A stretch of DNA of 33,471 nucleotides from Phycisphaerae bacterium (GCA_016795005.1 JAEUIV010000057.1:1-33471), one strand, 5' to 3'. Positions 23,928 through 31,530 are shown, numbered from the stretch's first letter. The notes: generated by a model not told the origin, from the letters alone. Numbers and translations: made by a program.

Positions 23928-23964
23928 GGCGAATGGGCGCTGGCGAAGGCGCGAAGCGGGGCCG

Positions 23965-24237
23965 ATGGTTCAGACGCTTGTGATCGTGTACTACGCGGTG
24001 CTCTCGCTGGTGACGCTGGCGGCGTTCGGGCGCGACAAGTTCGCATCGTCGCGCGGCTGGTGGCGGACGCGGGAGAGCACGTTGCTCTGGATGTCGGCGG
24101 CGGGCGGGTTCATCGGCGCGATCGTGGGGATGGCGGCGTTCCGGCACAAGACCCGTCGGCTCCCGTTCCGGGTGATCCCGTGGGTTTCGGCGGTGGTCCA
24201 TGTTTCGGCGTGGGTGCTCGTGAAGCGTGGCTGGTGA
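23965..24237 (+). CDS. DUF1294 membrane protein
   Basis: This 90-residue protein starts MVQTLVIVYY, and a longer in-frame start would overlap the gene before. The family pattern is present: an N-terminal membrane helix, then AAFGRDKFASSRGWWRTRESTLLWMSAAGGFIGAIVGM, then FRHKTRRLPFRVIPWV and a last helix. The D-K, R-x-x-E and FRHKT motifs mark DUF1294 (established family, function unknown; often fused to cold-shock domains elsewhere, not here). It lies 41 bases before the zinc-ribbon membrane gene. Confidence 0.8.
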   Translation: MVQTLVIVYYAVLSLVTLAAFGRDKFASSRGWWRTRESTLLWMSAAGGFIGAIVGMAAFRHKTRRLPFRVIPWVSAVVHVSAWVLVKRGW

Positions 24238-24278
24238 TCGTGGTGAAATGAACGGGGTGTTCTCTGGAAGAAAGCCGC

Positions 24279-25043
24279 ATGGAGGCTGGTTCAAACAGGC
24301 CCGGTTCGGCTGCGTCGGAGGCGGTGGTCGGTCGGATCGAGACCGATCGGTTCTGCGACGAGTGCGGGTTTAACATGCGGACGGCGCCAGTGCATCGGGA
24401 CGATCGGACGCGGCTGCTGCTGGCGCGCTGCACGGAGTGCGGGCGGATTCACCATGCCGGGGAGGCGACGACGGCGGGTCGTGTGTGGCTGAACCGGCTG
24501 GGGGTATTCGCGGTGTTCTGGTGGATGCTGGCGGTCCTGATCGTGACGTTCCTGCTGCTGTTGCTCGAGACGGGGATGCAGATGTCGACGCTCGACGCGC
24601 TGACGGACGGGGGCGGGCGTTCGGGGCGTTCGGTGCGTGATGACGTGGAACACCTGCCGGAGTTCATGGCGCTTGTGCTGGGGGTTTCCGCGGCGGCGGG
24701 GTTCGTGATGGTGTGCCTGTACGCCTGCGCGGCGCATCACTGGAAGAGGATTTTTCACGTGATGCTTGCGGCGGTCCTTCCGCTGGCGCCGATGGCGGTG
24801 GCGTGGCGGGCGTGGGTGTACGAAGCGCCGAATCTTGAGCGGTGGGGGTGGCAGTTCCTGCTGCTGCACGCCTCGGTGCAGGTGGCCGGCGGGCTTGTGG
24901 CGGCGCTGTACGGGCGGGCGGTTGTGCGCGTGATGGCGACGGTGCTGCTGCCGCCTCGGACGCGGGCCTTGCTCGGATTCCTCTGGATTGCGGACGGGAA
25001 GCCGCCGCCGGGGACGGTGGGGGGGTCAGCGAAGCATGGATGA
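24279..25043 (+). CDS. Zinc-ribbon membrane protein of unknown function
   Basis: 254 residues. GGAAG lies 8 bases before the ATG. The N-terminal 60 residues carry two CxxC knuckles (FCDECGFNM and CTECGRIHH), a treble-clef or zinc-ribbon arrangement also seen in other planctomycete membrane proteins. Four membrane segments follow: FAVFWWMLAVLIVTFLLLLL, FMALVLGVSAAAGFVMVCLY, VMLAAVLPLAPMAVAWRAWV and QFLLLHASVQVAGGLVAALY. No catalytic motif. Its last 18 bases overlap the 3' end of ybaB on the other strand. Confidence 0.65.
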   Translation: MEAGSNRPGSAASEAVVGRIETDRFCDECGFNMRTAPVHRDDRTRLLLARCTECGRIHHAGEATTAGRVWLNRLGVFAVFWWMLAVLIVTFLLLLLETGMQMSTLDALTDGGGRSGRSVRDDVEHLPEFMALVLGVSAAAGFVMVCLYACAAHHWKRIFHVMLAAVLPLAPMAVAWRAWVYEAPNLERWGWQFLLLHASVQVAGGLVAALYGRAVVRVMATVLLPPRTRALLGFLWIADGKPPPGTVGGSAKHG

Positions 25044-25403
25044 AATGGAATCCATTCCCGGGAGTGCCGGCAGGCCGAGCTCGCGTGCCTGTCTTTCGGC
25101 TTCCTGATGGACGAGCGCCTGGGCGCGTGCGAGCGCGTCGTTGGTTGCGTCGCGGATGAGCGTCTGGGCCATGGCGCGTCCGCCTTCGCCGGTCTGGAGT
25201 CCGGCGATGAGTGCGGGGTCGAGCGTGATGTCGGTGACCCTGAGTTTTCCGGTGATGGTGACGCGGACGGCTCCGCCGCCGGATTCACCGGTGACGGCGA
25301 TGCGTTCGAGTTTCTGTCGGAAGTCTTCGGCGGCGGCGCGGAGCTTGTCCTTGTTCTGCATGAGGCCGGCGAGGGCGCCGAGTGATTTGAGTTGATCAAA
25401 CAT
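25026..25403 (-). CDS. ybaB: YbaB/EbfC nucleoid-associated protein
   Basis: A small dimeric DNA-binding protein of the YbaB/EbfC family that coats and bends DNA. Length 125 residues. Family marks are MFDQLKSLGALAGLMQNKDKL, the helix LRAAAEDFRQKLERIAVTGESGGG, the strands VRVTITGKLRVTDITLDP, and the closing helix LIRDATNDALARAQALVHQEA. It lies 12 bases after the tau tail of dnaX and completes the SRP RNA - dnaX - ybaB order. recR, which usually follows, is absent here: the next gene is convergent and overlaps by 18 bases. Confidence 0.9.
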   Translation of the reverse strand: MFDQLKSLGALAGLMQNKDKLRAAAEDFRQKLERIAVTGESGGGAVRVTITGKLRVTDITLDPALIAGLQTGEGGRAMAQTLIRDATNDALARAQALVHQEAERQARELGLPALPGMDSISSMLR

Positions 25404-25415
25404 GGGTGCGGTTTC

Positions 25416-25898
25416 TCAGGTGTCGTCCTGGACGTCCACGACTCGGGCGTCGAAGAGTTCGACGGCTCGTCGGACGAGGGGGTTGCTCATGGCCTGGGCG
25501 CGTGCGGCGGTATCGACGACGGCTTCGGGGGCGCGCGGATCCCCGGCGGGGGTCTCGGCGGCCTTGAGTTCGAGTCGCATGTTGCGGGCGAGGGCCTTGG
25601 AGAGTCCGTCCTCGATGGCTCCGCGGCGTGTGCGGGCGGCGCCGAGGGCGCCCGCGGTGGGCGCGCAGACGACGGCGACGTTTCCTTCGATCTTTTCAAG
25701 GGTGAGGAGTTCGATGACCGGGGCGACGCTGGGATTGGCGGCGAGGAGTGCGCGGACGCGCTCCCAGACATCGGCCGGGCGGTTCGAGGTCGGGGGGTCG
25801 GCGGGGGTGGCGGGCCTGGTGTGGACCTCGGCTTGGGCTGGGTGCGGCGGTGGCTGAGTGTTCGCGGCGGTGCGCGACTCGGTCGGCCCCGCCGTCAT
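25416..25898 (-). CDS. dnaX: Tau C-terminal domain of DnaX, in the -1 frame
   Basis: A 160-residue open frame begins at an ATG overlapping the dnaX stop (ATGA). A proline-rich linker (TAANTQPPPHPAQAEV) leads to a domain that resembles the DnaX C-terminus: DVWERVRALLAANPSVAPVIELL, a beta strand VAVVCAPTAG, helix RGAIEDGLSKAL, and the closing pattern NPLVRRAVELFDARVVDVQD, matching the family's usual ending (ELFGG-R-VVEV). It should be reached by -1 frameshifting from dnaX, joining as ...PPPPKK-S-MTAG and giving a 540-residue tau. Separate translation from the coupled ATG is the alternative; so is an assembly miscount of the A run. Confidence 0.8.
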   Translation of the reverse strand: MTAGPTESRTAANTQPPPHPAQAEVHTRPATPADPPTSNRPADVWERVRALLAANPSVAPVIELLTLEKIEGNVAVVCAPTAGALGAARTRRGAIEDGLSKALARNMRLELKAAETPAGDPRAPEAVVDTAARAQAMSNPLVRRAVELFDARVVDVQDDT

Positions 25899-25923
25899 GC
25901 TTTTTTTGGTGGCGGTGGTCCTT
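25865..25923 (-). promoter_or_regulatory. Programmed -1 ribosomal frameshift signal in dnaX
   Basis: Reading along the minus strand: a Shine-Dalgarno-like AAGGA (25923-25919), 11 bases, then seven A (25907-25901) in the phase CCA AAA AAA GCA TGA, i.e. the slippery heptamer A AAA AAA, then six bases (GCATGA, holding the zero-frame stop), then a hairpin. Its outer stem is CGGCGG (25894-25889) with CCGCCG (25870-25865), and its inner stem CGAC with GTCG around a CGA loop. Spacing and parts match the E. coli dnaX signal (upstream SD, A AAA AAG, downstream hairpin). The A run could also act by transcriptional slippage. Confidence 0.72.
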
Positions 25924-27037
25924 GTGTGGCGGCCGGGGCGGCGGTGATGAGGGCGGTGAGGTCCGCGATTTTCTCGGTCATCGCGAGCCGGACGATGAGC
26001 GCATCCATGATGGCGCGGGGGGCCATGGACGACCGGGCGTTGCGTTGCAGGTGCTCGCAGAGCGCGATCATGTGGACGAGTCCTGCGGCGTCGAAGTTCT
26101 TCGCCTGCTGGACGAGTTCGCGGCGCGTTTCCGGGGTGGTCTGGACGAGGGCGGTCTCCGGGCCGCAGACGCTGATGAGCATGAGGTCGTGGAAGCGTTC
26201 GATGAGTGAATCGAGGAGTTGATCGAGGGCGGCGCCCTGCGAGGAGAGGGCATCCGCGGCGGCGAGGGCGGCGGCGGGGTCGCCGGCGGCGAGCGCTCCG
26301 ACGAGATCGTTGACGAGTTGTCGCTTGGGGAGTCCGAGGAGTTGTTCGAGGAGCGCGAGGGTGAGCCGCTGGCCCTTTGGGGATGCGGCGATGACGCGGT
26401 CAAGGAGGGAGAGGGCGTCGCGCATCGAGCCGTTGGCGAGTCGTGCGACGGCGTGGAGGAGGTCGGGATCGGCGGGGTAGTTTTCCCTTGCGCAGACGGA
26501 GTTGAGGTGCTCGGTGATCTCCGCGACGGAGATGTTGCGGAACTCGAACTGCTGGCATCGCGAGACGATGGTGGCGGGGAGCTTGTGCGCCTCGGTGGTG
26601 CAGAGGATGAACTTGACGTAGTCGGGCGGCTCTTCGAGGGTCTTGAGGAGTGCGTTGAACGCGGAGGGCGAGAGCATGTGGACCTCGTCGATGATGTAGA
26701 CCTTGTATTTGCCGCGCATGGGGCGGTAGATGGAGTTGGCGATGAGGTCGCGTGCGTTCTCGACGCTGTTGTTCGAGGCGGCGTCGATCTCGATGACGTC
26801 GGTGTCGCGTCCGGCCATGATGGCGTTGTCGGCGTCGGGTGTTCCGCCGGCGAGGGCCTTGGCGAAGATGCGCGCCATGGAGGTCTTGCCGACGCCTCTT
26901 GTGCCGATGAAGAGATAGGCGTGGGCGACGCGGTTCTGCTCGATGGAGTTCTTGAGCGTCTGTGCGACGGCTTGCTGGCCCACGACATCGTCGAAGGTCT
27001 GGGAGCGGTACCGGCGAGCGAGGACGGTGTAGGACAT
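25895..27037 (-). CDS. dnaX: DNA polymerase III gamma (short form) / N-terminal part of tau
   Basis: DnaX is the AAA+ clamp-loader motor of the replicative polymerase. The start MSYTVLARRYRSQTFDDVVGQ is the family's standard one and gives 380 residues for the zero-frame product. Walker A is GTRGVGKT (45-52), Walker B VYIIDEVHML (D117, E118), sensor 1 is in FILCTTEAHKLP, and the SRC motif is VSRCQQFEFR. The usual zinc-binding cysteine loop between Walker A and DVIEIDAASNN is shortened and has no cysteine (AKALAGGTPDADNAIMAGR). The frame ends PPPPKKA* straight after an A7 run. The C-terminal tau part continues in the -1 frame. Confidence 0.92.
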   Translation of the reverse strand: MSYTVLARRYRSQTFDDVVGQQAVAQTLKNSIEQNRVAHAYLFIGTRGVGKTSMARIFAKALAGGTPDADNAIMAGRDTDVIEIDAASNNSVENARDLIANSIYRPMRGKYKVYIIDEVHMLSPSAFNALLKTLEEPPDYVKFILCTTEAHKLPATIVSRCQQFEFRNISVAEITEHLNSVCARENYPADPDLLHAVARLANGSMRDALSLLDRVIAASPKGQRLTLALLEQLLGLPKRQLVNDLVGALAAGDPAAALAAADALSSQGAALDQLLDSLIERFHDLMLISVCGPETALVQTTPETRRELVQQAKNFDAAGLVHMIALCEHLQRNARSSMAPRAIMDALIVRLAMTEKIADLTALITAAPAATQGPPPPKKA

Positions 27038-27190
27038 GGGTGCAGTGTACGAGGTGGTTTGCGGCGTCATTCGGCGTTGGGGCCGCAGTCGTCCGGGAGG
27101 GCGCGTGGGACCGAGTTGGTTGCGTGGGCGCACTCGGTCATCGTGGAGGCCGATTGGTCTTGCGTTGAAGGCTTGGTATCGGACGGTGAA

Positions 27191-27219
27191 GTCCGGGCGC
27201 CGGGGCACGTCGCCCGGAC
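27191..27219 (-). terminator. Hairpin after the SRP RNA, possible terminator
   Basis: Nine-base perfect inverted repeat (GTCCGGGCG / CGCCCGGAC) with an 11-base loop, 18 bases past the 3' end of the SRP RNA on the minus strand. Only a short TTC follows, so it is not a classic terminator but fits an end or processing signal for the RNA. The remaining 150 bases up to dnaX hold no gene I can see. Confidence 0.4.
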
Positions 27220-27237
27220 GGCGTGTTCCATCGTGAT

Positions 27238-27347
27238 GGTCGGCGACCAGGACACCGGCGGCACCGGATATCGGCCGCTTATGGCTGCTGCCGTCAGGCC
27301 CTGACCAGGTTCACGCGACACCCGTGCACCGGGCCCGGTCGCCGACC
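27238..27347 (-). ncRNA. ffs: Signal recognition particle RNA (bacterial small, 4.5S)
   Basis: The conserved core of the apical SRP hairpin is present on the minus strand: CCTGGTCAGG at its 5' side, then GGCC-TGAC-GGCAGCAGCC and ATAAG. The ends pair perfectly over 11 bases (GGTCGGCGACC with GGTCGCCGACC), and CCGGTG-type blocks pair in between. Length is about 110 nt without the Alu domain. The apical tetraloop is UGAC where GGAA is usual. The gene sits upstream of dnaX in the same orientation, a long-conserved neighbour pair. It binds Ffh to target membrane proteins. Confidence 0.9.
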
Positions 27348-27364
27348 AACGCGACGGAGGATGG

Positions 27365-27393
27365 AGTGTAGCAAGGCTCCGGGTCGGCGCGAA
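27365..27393 (-). promoter_or_regulatory. Candidate promoter of the SRP RNA gene
   Basis: On the minus strand TGCTACACT (extended -10, hexamer TACACT at 27370-27365) lies 17 bases after a poor -35 (TTCGCG at 27393-27388). Transcription would begin near 27358, about ten bases before the first paired base of the SRP RNA. Confidence 0.4.
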
Positions 27394-27408
27394 CGCTAGG
27401 ATTGTTGC

Positions 27409-28641
27409 GTGACTCCGATCGAGCGACGCATTCCCCCGAGCGATGAATCGGCGTCCGAGCGTGCGGCGATGCTGAAGGTGCTGCGCGCGATTTTTCTGAT
27501 CCTGCTGGCGGTGTTCACGGCGTTGCTGATCGTGACGGATTCGACGCTGGCGGAGGGCGGGATCCGCCTGGAGCGCTGGTGGCCGCTGGCGGTGGGGGTG
27601 GTGCTGGCGTACTTCGTGGCGGTGATCGGGCTTGACCTGCTGACGACGCGGCGGAAACTGTCGACGATCTCGGCGATCTTCTTCGGGCTGATCGTGGGGG
27701 TGATCGTGACGGCGATCATCGGGATCGTGATCGACCTGTTCGCGGATATCTACGGTTTCAGCGGCTTGAAACTGCTGGAACCGGCGAAGATCCTGCTCGG
27801 GCTGGGGATCTGCTACCTGACGATCAGCACGGTGCTCCAGACGCAGGGGGATTTCCGGCTGGTGATCCCGTACATCGAGTTTTCGAAGAAGATCCGCGGC
27901 GCGAGGCCGATGGTTCTGGATACGTCGGCGCTGATTGATGCGCGGGTGGTGGGTCTCGGGGAGTCCGGCTTGTTCCAGGCGCCGCTGGTGGTGCCGCGTT
28001 TCGTGGTCAACGAGTTGCAGCGGTTGTCGGATTCGGCGGACCGGATGAAGCGCGCCAAGGGTCGGCGCGGGCTGGAGACGGTGGCGAAGTTGCAGCAGTG
28101 CCCGCTGGTGGAGGTGACGGTGGACGAATCCACTCCGCCGGGGACGGGGGTGGACCAGATGCTGGTTGAGCTGGCGCGGACGCTTCCGGGGACGCTGGTG
28201 ACGACGGATATCGGCCTGAGGCAGGTAGCGGGGATCCAAGGGGTTCCGGTGATTAATCTGAATGACATTGCGCTGGCGCTGAAGCCGACGGCGATCGCGG
28301 GGGAGGCGCTCTCGCTGACGATCGTGCGGCGGGGTGAGCAGCCCGGTCAGGGTGTCGGGTATCTCGAAGACGGGACGATGGTGGTGGTGGAGGACGGCGA
28401 AGGGGCGATCGGCACCGAGGCGACGGTGTACGTGACGAGTTCGATGCAGACGAGCGCCGGGCGGCTGATCTTCGGGCGGATCGGGGCCGGTGAACCTAGC
28501 CAGACTGAGCGGGGGACCGCGTCTTCGTCGGCGGATGCGGGCGAGGGGCTGCCGGTTCGTGGCTCGCCGGGGACGGGGCCGGTCGGTCCGGCCCGCGCGG
28601 ACCTCCCGGCGCGGAGCATGAGAAATCCGAGGCGAGGATGA
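27409..28641 (+). CDS. Membrane-anchored PIN-TRAM protein (YacL-like)
   Basis: The family joins a membrane anchor to a PIN nuclease domain and a TRAM RNA-binding domain. The start is GTG with AGGA 7 bases upstream; 410 residues. Four membrane helices lie at roughly 24-43, 57-79, 86-108 and 128-146. The PIN domain follows with acidic residues D171 (VLDTSALID), E202 (VVNELQRLS), D249 and D267 (VTTDIGLRQVA). The TRAM region is about 302-365 (GEQPGQGVGYLEDGTMVVVE). A low-complexity S/G/P-rich tail of some 40 residues ends the protein. The stop overlaps the next start (ATGA), so the pair is coupled. Confidence 0.9.
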   Translation: MTPIERRIPPSDESASERAAMLKVLRAIFLILLAVFTALLIVTDSTLAEGGIRLERWWPLAVGVVLAYFVAVIGLDLLTTRRKLSTISAIFFGLIVGVIVTAIIGIVIDLFADIYGFSGLKLLEPAKILLGLGICYLTISTVLQTQGDFRLVIPYIEFSKKIRGARPMVLDTSALIDARVVGLGESGLFQAPLVVPRFVVNELQRLSDSADRMKRAKGRRGLETVAKLQQCPLVEVTVDESTPPGTGVDQMLVELARTLPGTLVTTDIGLRQVAGIQGVPVINLNDIALALKPTAIAGEALSLTIVRRGEQPGQGVGYLEDGTMVVVEDGEGAIGTEATVYVTSSMQTSAGRLIFGRIGAGEPSQTERGTASSSADAGEGLPVRGSPGTGPVGPARADLPARSMRNPRRG

Positions 28642-29495
28642 GGTCGATCGAGGGCGTGGAATCTGGGGTGGAGGCGCGGAGAGATGCACCGCGGCGTGCG
28701 ATCGGCGGCGTCAAGTTGGAAGCGCTGATTGTTTCGGCACCGTTCGGGAACTATGTGCAGCCCGAAGGGGCGACGGCGACGCTTGGGACATTCACGGCGG
28801 AGCGGCGGCCGGGACGATTCTGGCAGGTGCTCCGCACGGTGCGCTACTACCCGAGGATCGGGGCGTGGGTGAACAAGATCGGGCTGCGGAACCCCGGGAT
28901 CGAGTGGTTCGTTCGCGAGGCGCGTGCGGGGCGGATCGATGCCTCGGACAAGATCGTGTCGATCCACGGGTTTTCGGATGACGAGTGGTGGACGCTGCTG
29001 TCGCGTGTTTCGGAGGTTCGTCCCCTGGCGGTCGAGTTGAACATGAGTTGTCCGAACGTGGGGCATGTGAACTGGCCCGTCGGACTGTTCGATCGTGCGC
29101 TGGGGACGGGGCTGATGGTGATCGTGAAGTTGCCGCCGGTGAACTTTCGCGGGATGGCGGAGCAGGCGCTCGCGGCGGGGGTTCGAGTGTTCCACTGTTG
29201 CAACACGCTGCCCGTGCCGAGCGGCGGGCTAAGCGGGAAGCCGCTGAAGCCTGTTTCGATCCAGTGCATCGGGGCGCTGCGCGAGTTGGCTCGGACAGTT
29301 GGAGCGGAGTCGGGGTTGCGGATCATCGGCGGCGGGGGGATCACCGTGGTTGAGGATATTGACGAGTACGCGCGCGCGGGCGTGCATCACGTGGCGATCG
29401 GGACGAAGGCGATGAATCCGGTGCTGCTCTGGAGCGATCGGCCCTTGCGCGGGCTGGTGGAGCGTGCGCGGACGCTGCTCGACGGGACGGATTGA
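28638..29495 (+). CDS. Dihydroorotate dehydrogenase-like flavoprotein
   Basis: This TIM-barrel FMN protein resembles PyrD. 285 residues, shorter than the usual 310-340. Family motifs are NKIGLRNPGIEW, the ELNMSCPNVGH loop, the FMN/substrate lysine in VIVKLPPVNF, GGLSGKPLKPVSIQ, and IIGGGGITVVEDIDEYARAGVHHVAIGT. The segment normally following the N-terminal beta hairpin is compressed, and I could not place the catalytic base (Cys in class 1, Ser in class 2) with certainty; CCNTLPVPSG differs from the standard NSI/NT region. It may be a true PyrD or a paralogue. The start overlaps the PIN-TRAM stop (ATGA). Confidence 0.78.
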   Translation: MRSIEGVESGVEARRDAPRRAIGGVKLEALIVSAPFGNYVQPEGATATLGTFTAERRPGRFWQVLRTVRYYPRIGAWVNKIGLRNPGIEWFVREARAGRIDASDKIVSIHGFSDDEWWTLLSRVSEVRPLAVELNMSCPNVGHVNWPVGLFDRALGTGLMVIVKLPPVNFRGMAEQALAAGVRVFHCCNTLPVPSGGLSGKPLKPVSIQCIGALRELARTVGAESGLRIIGGGGITVVEDIDEYARAGVHHVAIGTKAMNPVLLWSDRPLRGLVERARTLLDGTD

Positions 29496-29504
29496 AGTCT
29501 TGAT

Positions 29505-30791
29505 TCAGGGCTGGATAAAGATGCCGGCGATTGTTCCGGTCATCCAGCAGGCGAGCGCGCCGGCGGTCATGGCGCGGAGGCCGAGGCTGGCGAAGTCCGC
29601 GCGGCGCTCGGGCGCGAGTGCGGAGAGTCCTCCGATCTGGATGGCGATGGAGGGGAGGTTGGCGAATCCGCAGAGGGAATAGGTGGCGATCTGGGCGGCA
29701 CGCGAGGAGATGGTCCCGGCGCTGATGTGATCGGAGAGAGAGAGATAGGCGACGAACTCGGTGGCGATGACCTGCTTTCCGAGGAGCGCGCCCACGGCGG
29801 CGCAGTCCGCGGCCGGGACACCCTGGCACCAGGTGATGGGCATGAAGATGTAGCCGAGGATTGATTCGAAGGAGAGGACGGGGATGCCGTGGGCTTCGCG
29901 CCAGCGCGCGATCGGTTCGAGCATGCTGAGGGCCTGGAGGGGCCAGTTGAGCATGGCGAGGAGGGCGACGAAGGCGACGAGCATCGCGGCGACGTTGAGG
30001 GCGAGTTTGAGGCCGTCGGTTGCTCCGGCGGCGGCGGCGTCGAGGACGTTTCGCGTGGTGCGTTCGTCCTTCATGAGCGAGGTGAGTGTCTCGGGCCTTG
30101 GCTGCTCGATTTCCGGGACCATGATCTTGGCCATGACGAAGGCAGCGGGGGCGGACATGACGCTGGCGGTCATGAGGTGCTTGGCGAAGAGGATCCGGCC
30201 GGCTTCGCTGTCTCCTCCGAGCTTGGTGATGTAGGCGGCCATGACGGAGCCGGCGATGGTGGCGAAGCCTCCGGTCATGATGGCCATGATCTGCGAGCGG
30301 GTCATGGCGTTGATGTAGGGGCGGATGCAGAGCGGGGCCTCGGTCTGCCCGACGAAGATGTTCGCGGAGGCGGACAGTGCCTCGGCTCCGGTGACGCCGA
30401 GGGTTCGGCGGAGCACCCATGCGACGGCGGCGACGACGCGCTGCATGATTCCCAGGTGGTAGAGGACGGCCATGAAGGCGGCGAAGAAGATGATGATCGG
30501 GAGGACCTTGACGGCGAAGATGAACCCCCAGGGGCCGGAGGCGTCGGAGACATTGCCGAAGAGGAATCGTGTGCCGTCGTCTGCGAACGAGATGATGCGC
30601 GTGACGACGGTGGCGAACCAGCCGAAGACCGCGACGGCGGGTGGGAAGGAGAGGAAGAGCCACGCGAGGAAGACCTGGAGGAGGATGCCGGCGATGACAA
30701 TCCTGGGATTGATCCGAGAGCGGTTGGAGGAAAGTGCGAAGGCGATCCCGGTGAGGAGCAGGATTCCGGTGAGTCCCTGTAATCTTTCCAT
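29505..30791 (-). CDS. Concentrative nucleoside transporter (CNT/NupC family)
   Basis: Ion-driven importer of nucleosides in the inner membrane. The start MERLQGLTG has AAGGAGAG 5 bases upstream and gives 428 residues. The sequence is rich in membrane helices, beginning LTGILLLTGIAFALS and VFLAWLFLSFP. The substrate-site motif ANIFVGQTEAPLCIRPYI followed by MTRSQIMAIMTGGFATIAGS is very close to the animal CNT-type version (GQTEAPL), which suggests the sodium-coupled branch, though the ion is not proved. It is divergent from the uridine-kinase-like gene (70 bases between), fitting a salvage pair. Confidence 0.92.
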   Translation of the reverse strand: MERLQGLTGILLLTGIAFALSSNRSRINPRIVIAGILLQVFLAWLFLSFPPAVAVFGWFATVVTRIISFADDGTRFLFGNVSDASGPWGFIFAVKVLPIIIFFAAFMAVLYHLGIMQRVVAAVAWVLRRTLGVTGAEALSASANIFVGQTEAPLCIRPYINAMTRSQIMAIMTGGFATIAGSVMAAYITKLGGDSEAGRILFAKHLMTASVMSAPAAFVMAKIMVPEIEQPRPETLTSLMKDERTTRNVLDAAAAGATDGLKLALNVAAMLVAFVALLAMLNWPLQALSMLEPIARWREAHGIPVLSFESILGYIFMPITWCQGVPAADCAAVGALLGKQVIATEFVAYLSLSDHISAGTISSRAAQIATYSLCGFANLPSIAIQIGGLSALAPERRADFASLGLRAMTAGALACWMTGTIAGIFIQP

Positions 30792-30861
30792 TGCGGCTCT
30801 CCTTGCGGGCCTTGCCTGATCGGCGTCGCGCCCCTGAATACGGGATAGGCTATTGAGTTCC

Positions 30862-31530
30862 ATGACACAGCCCACGCCGGAACCCTTGAGGCCCACTGGA
30901 TCATCGGCCGTTCACGTTGATTGGCACGAAGCGCCGGCGTTGATCCGTTCGCTGGTTGATCGTGTGGGGCGGGCGGCGGGACGGCCCGTGCTCGTGGGGG
31001 TGAGCGGCCCGGTGGCGTCCGGGAAATCGACTCTGGCGCGTCTGATCTCGCCCTGCATCGTGGCGACGGACGACTATCTGCCGGATTACGACGTGACGGC
31101 GAACCATGAGCGTGATGAGCCTCGCAACGCGGACTTTCCGAGGTTGGCGCGTGACCTTGAGTCGCTGAGGAGCGGTCGGAAGACGCTGGTGCCGGTGTGG
31201 TCGTTTCACAGTCACCGTCGCGAGGGGGAGCGTGAAGTGACGCCGGGCGAGGTGGTGATCTGCGAGGGGATCCACGCGCTGTACGAGACGGTTTCGGGGC
31301 TGTACGACCTGGCGGTGTTCGTGGAGTCGCCCAGGCATGTCCGGCTGAGCCGGATGGAGGAGCGGGAGCGATCGGGGGCGCGCGGGTGGGGTGTCGAGGT
31401 GGCGCGGTCCTTCTTTCACGAGGTGGCGGAGCCGACGTTTCAGCGGTTCGCCGAGGTGTATCGGTCGCGTGCGGACGTGGTGGTGCGGAATGATGCCGCG
31501 GCGCCGGGGCCGGGTGATTCTCGGGCGTGA
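30862..31530 (+). CDS. Uridine kinase-like P-loop kinase
   Basis: The family phosphorylates uridine/cytidine, or related small substrates such as ribulose phosphate and pantothenate. The start ATG 30862 gives 222 residues; a TTG nine bases upstream is the alternative. Walker A is GVSGPVASGKST. DDYLPDYDVTANHERDEPRNADFP carries the substrate-site aspartates, and PVWSFHSHRREGEREV, VICEGIHALYE and RLSRMEERERSGARG complete a uridine kinase pattern. The C-terminus is short. It lies divergent from the nucleoside transporter, supporting a role in nucleoside salvage. The substrate is inferred, not shown. Confidence 0.8.
   Translation: MTQPTPEPLRPTGSSAVHVDWHEAPALIRSLVDRVGRAAGRPVLVGVSGPVASGKSTLARLISPCIVATDDYLPDYDVTANHERDEPRNADFPRLARDLESLRSGRKTLVPVWSFHSHRREGEREVTPGEVVICEGIHALYETVSGLYDLAVFVESPRHVRLSRMEERERSGARGWGVEVARSFFHEVAEPTFQRFAEVYRSRADVVVRNDAAAPGPGDSRA

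Noticed and set aside
27067-28689. Long minus-strand frame across the PIN-TRAM gene and the SRP RNA
   Set aside because: It runs through the SRP RNA and its composition is arginine-rich shadow type; the plus-strand PIN-TRAM gene explains the region.
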